This document shows positions 60,860 through 64,000 of a stretch of DNA of 64,000 nucleotides, one piece after another (the stretch's first letter is position 1; the number at the start of each line of letters is the position of its first letter). The DNA is taken from positions 4,041,174 to 4,105,173 of the forward strand of contig CP151667.1 in assembly GCA_038400315.1 (NCBI GenBank), written 5' to 3'. Under the pieces are notes generated by a model that ran no database searches, had not been told where the DNA came from, and saw only the letters and a list, made by a program, of their open reading frames with translations. A program made the position numbers and the translations under genes. This DNA comes from Isosphaeraceae bacterium EP7. Lineage in GTDB: Bacteria; Planctomycetota; Planctomycetia; Isosphaerales; Isosphaeraceae.

Positions 60860-62177
60860 GATCTTCGTCGTGGCATCCACCGAGTTCGCCAACGCGGTCA
60901 GGACCAAGGCGTTCGTGATCGGGGTCTTGATGCTGCCGCTCATCATGGTCGGCTCGATCCTGGTCCAGAAGCTGGCCAATGACCAGGTCGACACCAAGCC
61001 CAAGCCATTCGCCATCCTCGACGGCACCGGGAAGCTGGCCCCCGGGATCGTCGAGATGGCCAGGCTTCGCAATGACATGCTCGACCCGGCGCAATCGGGC
61101 AAGGCCCAGGGCAAGTCGGCCGGCCAGGTCCGAGGGGCCCGGTTCGAGCCGACGATCGTCGCGGTCGACAATGCGACGCTGGACGCGAAGCGGTTGGAGC
61201 TTTCCGACCAGATCCGCGACGGCAAGCTCTTCGCCTTCGTCGAGATCCCGGCCGGGGTGATCGATCCCGCGTCCGACGAGAAGATGATCTATCACTCGAA
61301 CGAGCCGAGCGCCAACGACCTCTCCAACTGGTTGCAGGCGACGGTCGGCGCCCAGGTCCAGGGGCTCCGATTCTCCGACGCCAAGCTCGACCCCACGCTC
61401 GTCGCCCGGATCAACCGGCCGATCCCCCTGGACCAGAGAGGCCTGGTTCAGCGCGGGGCGGACGGGGGGGTGGGTCAGGCGGCCCAGGTGGACAAGATCC
61501 GCCTGATCGCGGCGCCGGCGGCGCTCATGTTCCTGCTCTTCATGGTCGTCATGTCGAGCGCCCCGCAGATGCTCAACAGCGTCCTGGAAGAGAAGATGAG
61601 CCGGATCAGCGAGGTCCTGCTCGGCTCGGTCACGCCGTTCGAGTTGATGATGGGCAAGCTGATCGGCGGGGCAGGGGTCTCGCTGGTGCTGGCCGCACTC
61701 TATGTCGGCGGCGGTTACGGCGTGGCCTGGTATTACGGCTACTCCGACGCCATCAGCCCGGGGCTCTTCGCCTCATTCGTGCTCTTCATGGTGATGGCCG
61801 TCGTCCTCTACGGCTCGCTCTATCTCGCCGTGGGAGCCTCGTGCAGCGAGCTGAAGGACGCGCAAACCCTGATGATGCCCGTGATGCTGGTCTCGATGTT
61901 CCCCATCTTCGTCTGGACGGCCATCTTGCAGGCTCCCTCCAGCACCTTCTCGGTCGTCACGTCGATGATCCCGTTCGCCACCCCATACTTGATGCTCCTG
62001 CGCATGGGGCTACAGCCGACCCCGCCGGCCTGGCAGGTGGGAGTTTCGATCGTGCTGACCCTGGCCACGACGGTCGGTTGCGTCTGGGCGGCGGGGAAAA
62101 TCTTCAGGACCGGCCTGCTCATGCACGGCAAGGCGCCGAGCTTGCTCGAGATGGCCCGCTGGGTTACCGCCCGCTGA
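60852..62177 (+). CDS. ABC-2 type permease (NatB-like)
   Basis: A 441-residue membrane protein. One N-terminal membrane segment (about 20-42) is followed by an extracytoplasmic domain of about 170 residues and five more membrane segments, for example APAALMFLLFMVVMSSAPQM, SLVLAALYVGGGYGVAWYYG, FASFVLFMVMAVVLYGSLYL and VGVSIVLTLATTVGCVWAAG. The EEKMSRISEVLLGSVTPFEL block between them is the classic ABC-2 coupling region of NatB. The substrate is unknown: NatAB in Bacillus exports sodium, but most homologues are unassigned. It is a two-gene operon with the ATPase, ended by a hairpin. Confidence 0.9.
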   Translation: MRKIFVVASTEFANAVRTKAFVIGVLMLPLIMVGSILVQKLANDQVDTKPKPFAILDGTGKLAPGIVEMARLRNDMLDPAQSGKAQGKSAGQVRGARFEPTIVAVDNATLDAKRLELSDQIRDGKLFAFVEIPAGVIDPASDEKMIYHSNEPSANDLSNWLQATVGAQVQGLRFSDAKLDPTLVARINRPIPLDQRGLVQRGADGGVGQAAQVDKIRLIAAPAALMFLLFMVVMSSAPQMLNSVLEEKMSRISEVLLGSVTPFELMMGKLIGGAGVSLVLAALYVGGGYGVAWYYGYSDAISPGLFASFVLFMVMAVVLYGSLYLAVGASCSELKDAQTLMMPVMLVSMFPIFVWTAILQAPSSTFSVVTSMIPFATPYLMLLRMGLQPTPPAWQVGVSIVLTLATTVGCVWAAGKIFRTGLLMHGKAPSLLEMARWVTAR

Positions 62178-62191
62178 GCCATTCAACGACG

Positions 62192-62217
62192 CAGGCCCGC
62201 CTTTGGGGGCGGGCCTG
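62192..62217. terminator. Bidirectional terminator-like hairpin
   Basis: CAGGCCCGCC (62192-62201) pairs exactly with 62208-62217 around a 6-nt loop, between the convergent ABC permease and the small basic protein gene. No T-run on either side. Confidence 0.65.
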
Positions 62218-62250
62218 ACACCGACATCGGCAAAACTTCGGGGCGGGGCC

Positions 62251-62391
62251 TTACAGGCCCTTGCCGCCGAGGTGCTTGTGCTTCATGGGGTTACGCCCCT
62301 TTTTCTTCACCCGACGCCCCTTGGCGATGGGGGAGCTGTCCGCCTTGCGCTTCCACTTGCCGCCCTTACGATGCTTCGTCTTGACCTTCAT
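62251..62391 (-). CDS. Very basic 46-residue protein
   Basis: A 46-residue protein, MKVKTKHRKGGKWKRKADSS followed by PIAKGRRVKKKGRNPMKHKH and LGGKGL. It has about 20 Lys/Arg, no acidic run and almost no hydrophobic core. The composition is that of a ribosome-associated or nucleic-acid-binding peptide. ATG 62391 is used; a longer in-frame reading from 62469 is possible but has poorer coding character. It could be an undescribed ribosomal or nucleoid protein (inference). Database comparison among planctomycetes would show whether it is conserved. It lies next to a PEP-CTERM gene, divergently. Confidence 0.6.
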   Translation of the reverse strand: MKVKTKHRKGGKWKRKADSSPIAKGRRVKKKGRNPMKHKHLGGKGL

Positions 62392-62572
62392 CGCTGACTG
62401 ATCTCCCGTCCGGTCGACTGCCTGCTCAGACCGGTCAGCCGACCGGCGAAGTCCACATTCTGTCCACAACGCCCCGCCAACGCAACCCGAACCGGGCGGT
62501 GCACCGGGGAAGGAACGGGACAGGCTGGACGATCTCCGGAACGCCTTGGCTCTTTTTTACAATTGCAGGCTC

Positions 62573-62602
62573 TTGGAATACGCACTTGTCGACGTGTAAG
62601 AT
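62573..62602 (+). promoter_or_regulatory. Predicted sigma70-type promoter of the PEP-CTERM gene
   Basis: TTGGAA (62573-62578), an 18-bp spacer and TAAGAT (62597-62602), giving a leader of about 65 nt before ATG 62674. Confidence 0.5.
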
Positions 62603-62673
62603 GGGCCCCGATCCATCGAAGCTTCAATGTCATACCGCCTTGTGAACTCGATCATCGAAGGAGCGAAGGCATC

Positions 62674-63351
62674 ATGAATGGCCGGAACCTTGCTTCGCTA
62701 GCCCTGCTCGCCGGTCTGATGGTTGCCCCGAACGTCGTCCGGGCCGACTCCACCTTCTCGCTATCGCTCACCACGGGCAGCGACAATAAGCTGGACCTGG
62801 GGTTATTCTCGGGCGGTTCGATCCTGAATTTCTCATTCTCGGGCCACGGCGACCTCATCGACCCGAATATCCAGGTCAACGCCGACGGCTCACTGTTCTC
62901 CCCGGCCTCGTCCAACCTGGCGTTTGCGAATGAGGGCGCGGCTTACTCGACCCTCGCGGGCGGAGACGGCATCAACCACTTCGTCGGCGGCGGCCTCAAT
63001 TTCGACTCGACCGGCAGCGGCTTTGGCTTCGCCGGGAAGATGACGACCGACACGACGGATCCTCTGGCGATCCGCCATGGCGCGGTCGTCGGCACGTTCA
63101 GCGCCACCCCCGGCCGGGACGATTGGTTCCTCATCGGACTTGGGAGCGTTGTCGTCATCCCCGATGGGGGCGCCCACCTCTATTTGGCCGTCAATGAATC
63201 GATCAACTCCGACAATAATGGCGCCTACCTCGGTACCCTGACCGTGATCCCCGAGCCGTCCAGCATCGTGATGCTCGGGATTGGGATCTCCGGCGTCTTG
63301 CTCCGCATTTCGGGCCGCAAAGCCTCCCTCTCGAGGTTGACCTCCGCCTGA
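62674..63351 (+). CDS. PEP-CTERM sorted extracellular protein
   Basis: A 225-residue exported protein from ATG 62674, with AAGGAG about 11 nt upstream. A signal peptide (MNGRNLASLALLAGLMVAPN, cleavage after RA) leads a Gly/Ser/Asn-rich beta domain with GDGINHFVGGGLNFDSTGSG and WFLIGLGSVVVIPDGGAHLY. A weak resemblance to PA-IL-like lectin strands (LYLAVNESINSDNNGAYLG) may indicate sugar binding. The C-terminus has VIPEPSSIVMLGIGISGVLL and a short basic tail, the PEP-CTERM sorting signal processed by exosortase. It is typical of surface-displayed proteins in Isosphaera-like planctomycetes. Confidence 0.8.
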   Translation: MNGRNLASLALLAGLMVAPNVVRADSTFSLSLTTGSDNKLDLGLFSGGSILNFSFSGHGDLIDPNIQVNADGSLFSPASSNLAFANEGAAYSTLAGGDGINHFVGGGLNFDSTGSGFGFAGKMTTDTTDPLAIRHGAVVGTFSATPGRDDWFLIGLGSVVVIPDGGAHLYLAVNESINSDNNGAYLGTLTVIPEPSSIVMLGIGISGVLLRISGRKASLSRLTSA

Positions 63352-63586
63352 CATGCGGGCGTCGTCCCACGCTGCCGAGGGAGCCTTCGCACATGGTGTC
63401 ACATTGGATAACGCCTGATTAAGGCGGGTCGTCGCGAAGATCGCGGGCCTGGGTCGCCCTCGATCTTCGGTTCGGATTGACCGAACGTGCGGCGGCCTCT
63501 ATCATCCCGGCAATCCGGAAAGGCGTCCGGAGACGGCCGGCCAAAGGCGATCGGCCCGCGTCATCAGCTCAGGGAGGAGCATCCGC

Positions 63587-64000
63587 GTGCGAGATCATAA
63601 CAAGGCGTTCTGCCAGTTCGTCTCAGAGACGTTCAACTGCCCGGGCCCCGTCTACGAGTTCGGGGCCTATCAGGTCGAAGGGCAGGTCGACTACGCCGAC
63701 CTCCGCTCGATGTTCGCGGGCAAAGAATACCTGGGCTGCGACATGCGCCCGGGGCCCGGCGTCGACCGCGTCGAGGACGTCACCGCGATCAACATGCCCG
63801 ACGGCTGCGCCGGGACGGTGCTCTGCATCGAGACCTTCGAGCACGTCTTCGAGGTGCGCAGGGCGTTCGACGAGGTCTACCGGATCCTCAAGCCGGGCGG
63901 CGTTTTCATCATCACGTCCCCGCTGAACTTCAGGATCCACGCCTATCCCGACGACTACTGGCGGATGACGCCGACCTGCCTGCGACGCCTGATGTCGAAC
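63587..64000 (+). CDS. SAM-dependent methyltransferase, 3' truncated by window
   Basis: The first 138 residues of a class I methyltransferase. GTG 63587 is chosen because AGGGAGGAG lies 7-8 nt before it; the reading starts VRDHNKAFCQFVSET. Visible motifs are VYEFGAYQVEGQ in the glycine-rich loop position, YLGCDMRPGPGVDRVED for motif II, LCIETFEHVFEVRRAFDEVY and a RILKPGGVFIITSPLNF post-motif strand. The family is the Methyltransf_11/25 group, often acting on glycans or small molecules. The substrate is unknown, and the C-terminal half lies outside the window. Confidence 0.85.
   Translation, partial: MRDHNKAFCQFVSETFNCPGPVYEFGAYQVEGQVDYADLRSMFAGKEYLGCDMRPGPGVDRVEDVTAINMPDGCAGTVLCIETFEHVFEVRRAFDEVYRILKPGGVFIITSPLNFRIHAYPDDYWRMTPTCLRRLMSN

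Overview
The window is high-GC bacterial DNA whose signatures point to a planctomycete, most likely in or near the Isosphaeraceae (inference). The signatures are a DUF1501 protein with a twin-arginine-type leader, a PEP-CTERM protein, an exported SGNH hydrolase with an N-terminal LESRQLLT motif, a CehA/McbA-like metallohydrolase, and several planctomycete-style membrane proteins of unknown role. Housekeeping genes (aspS, clpC, a citrate synthase, an rluD-type gene, tRNA-Gly, tRNA-Asn, a suf cluster) show this is chromosome. I see no rRNA, CRISPR array, insertion sequence or phage module.

Layout. 1-1099: 3' end of a large-subunit catalase and a small exported protein. 1334-19047 (minus strand): a nine-gene, 17.7-kb operon-like run, mostly joined by 4-8 nt overlaps, for a secondary-lipid or polyketide pathway. 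Its order in the direction of transcription is: a 2381-aa synthase (nitronate monooxygenase/PfaD-like region, KS, AT, ACP, KR); a 1670-aa synthase (KS lacking its Cys, AT, dehydratase, fused phosphopantetheinyl transferase); a free ACP; an alpha/beta hydrolase; an SDR reductase; two paralogous methyltransferases with zinc-ribbon N-termini; and a MacB-type ABC permease plus ATPase. 19308-22442: an exported protein, an S49-type lipoprotein that appears to lack its catalytic residues, and an extended-SDR gene. 22439-25036: a small accessory patch with remnants of a Hen1/Pnkp RNA-repair cassette, a DUF6398 protein and a DUF2293 protein. 25076-28211: two tRNAs, a ribbon-helix-helix gene, a GbsR/MarR regulator, a probable structured RNA with terminator, and citrate synthase.

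28581-48720: a 2-oxoglutarate oxygenase, a coiled-coil membrane protein, aspS, a metallohydrolase, the SGNH hydrolase, an AsmA-like protein, a TPR membrane protein, clpC, a DUF1501/amidohydrolase pair, two further TPR-like genes and an RluD-type pseudouridine synthase. 48734-52570: a STAS protein, a PAS/AAA+/Fis regulator with degenerate AAA+ motifs, a 2-dehydro-3-deoxygalactonokinase and an S24-type repressor without its catalytic serine. 52786-59664 (minus): sufR-sufC-sufB-sufD-rhodanese-sufE-Rieske-sufT, with no cysteine desulfurase. 59945-64000: a Nat-type ABC exporter pair, a 46-aa very basic protein, a PEP-CTERM protein and a methyltransferase cut by the window end.

The strongest candidate for an undescribed system is the 1334-19047 operon. 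It carries one active and one Cys-less ketosynthase on separate proteins, its own pantetheinyl transferase, release and methylation enzymes, and a dedicated export pump, so it looks self-contained. Its product cannot be read from sequence.
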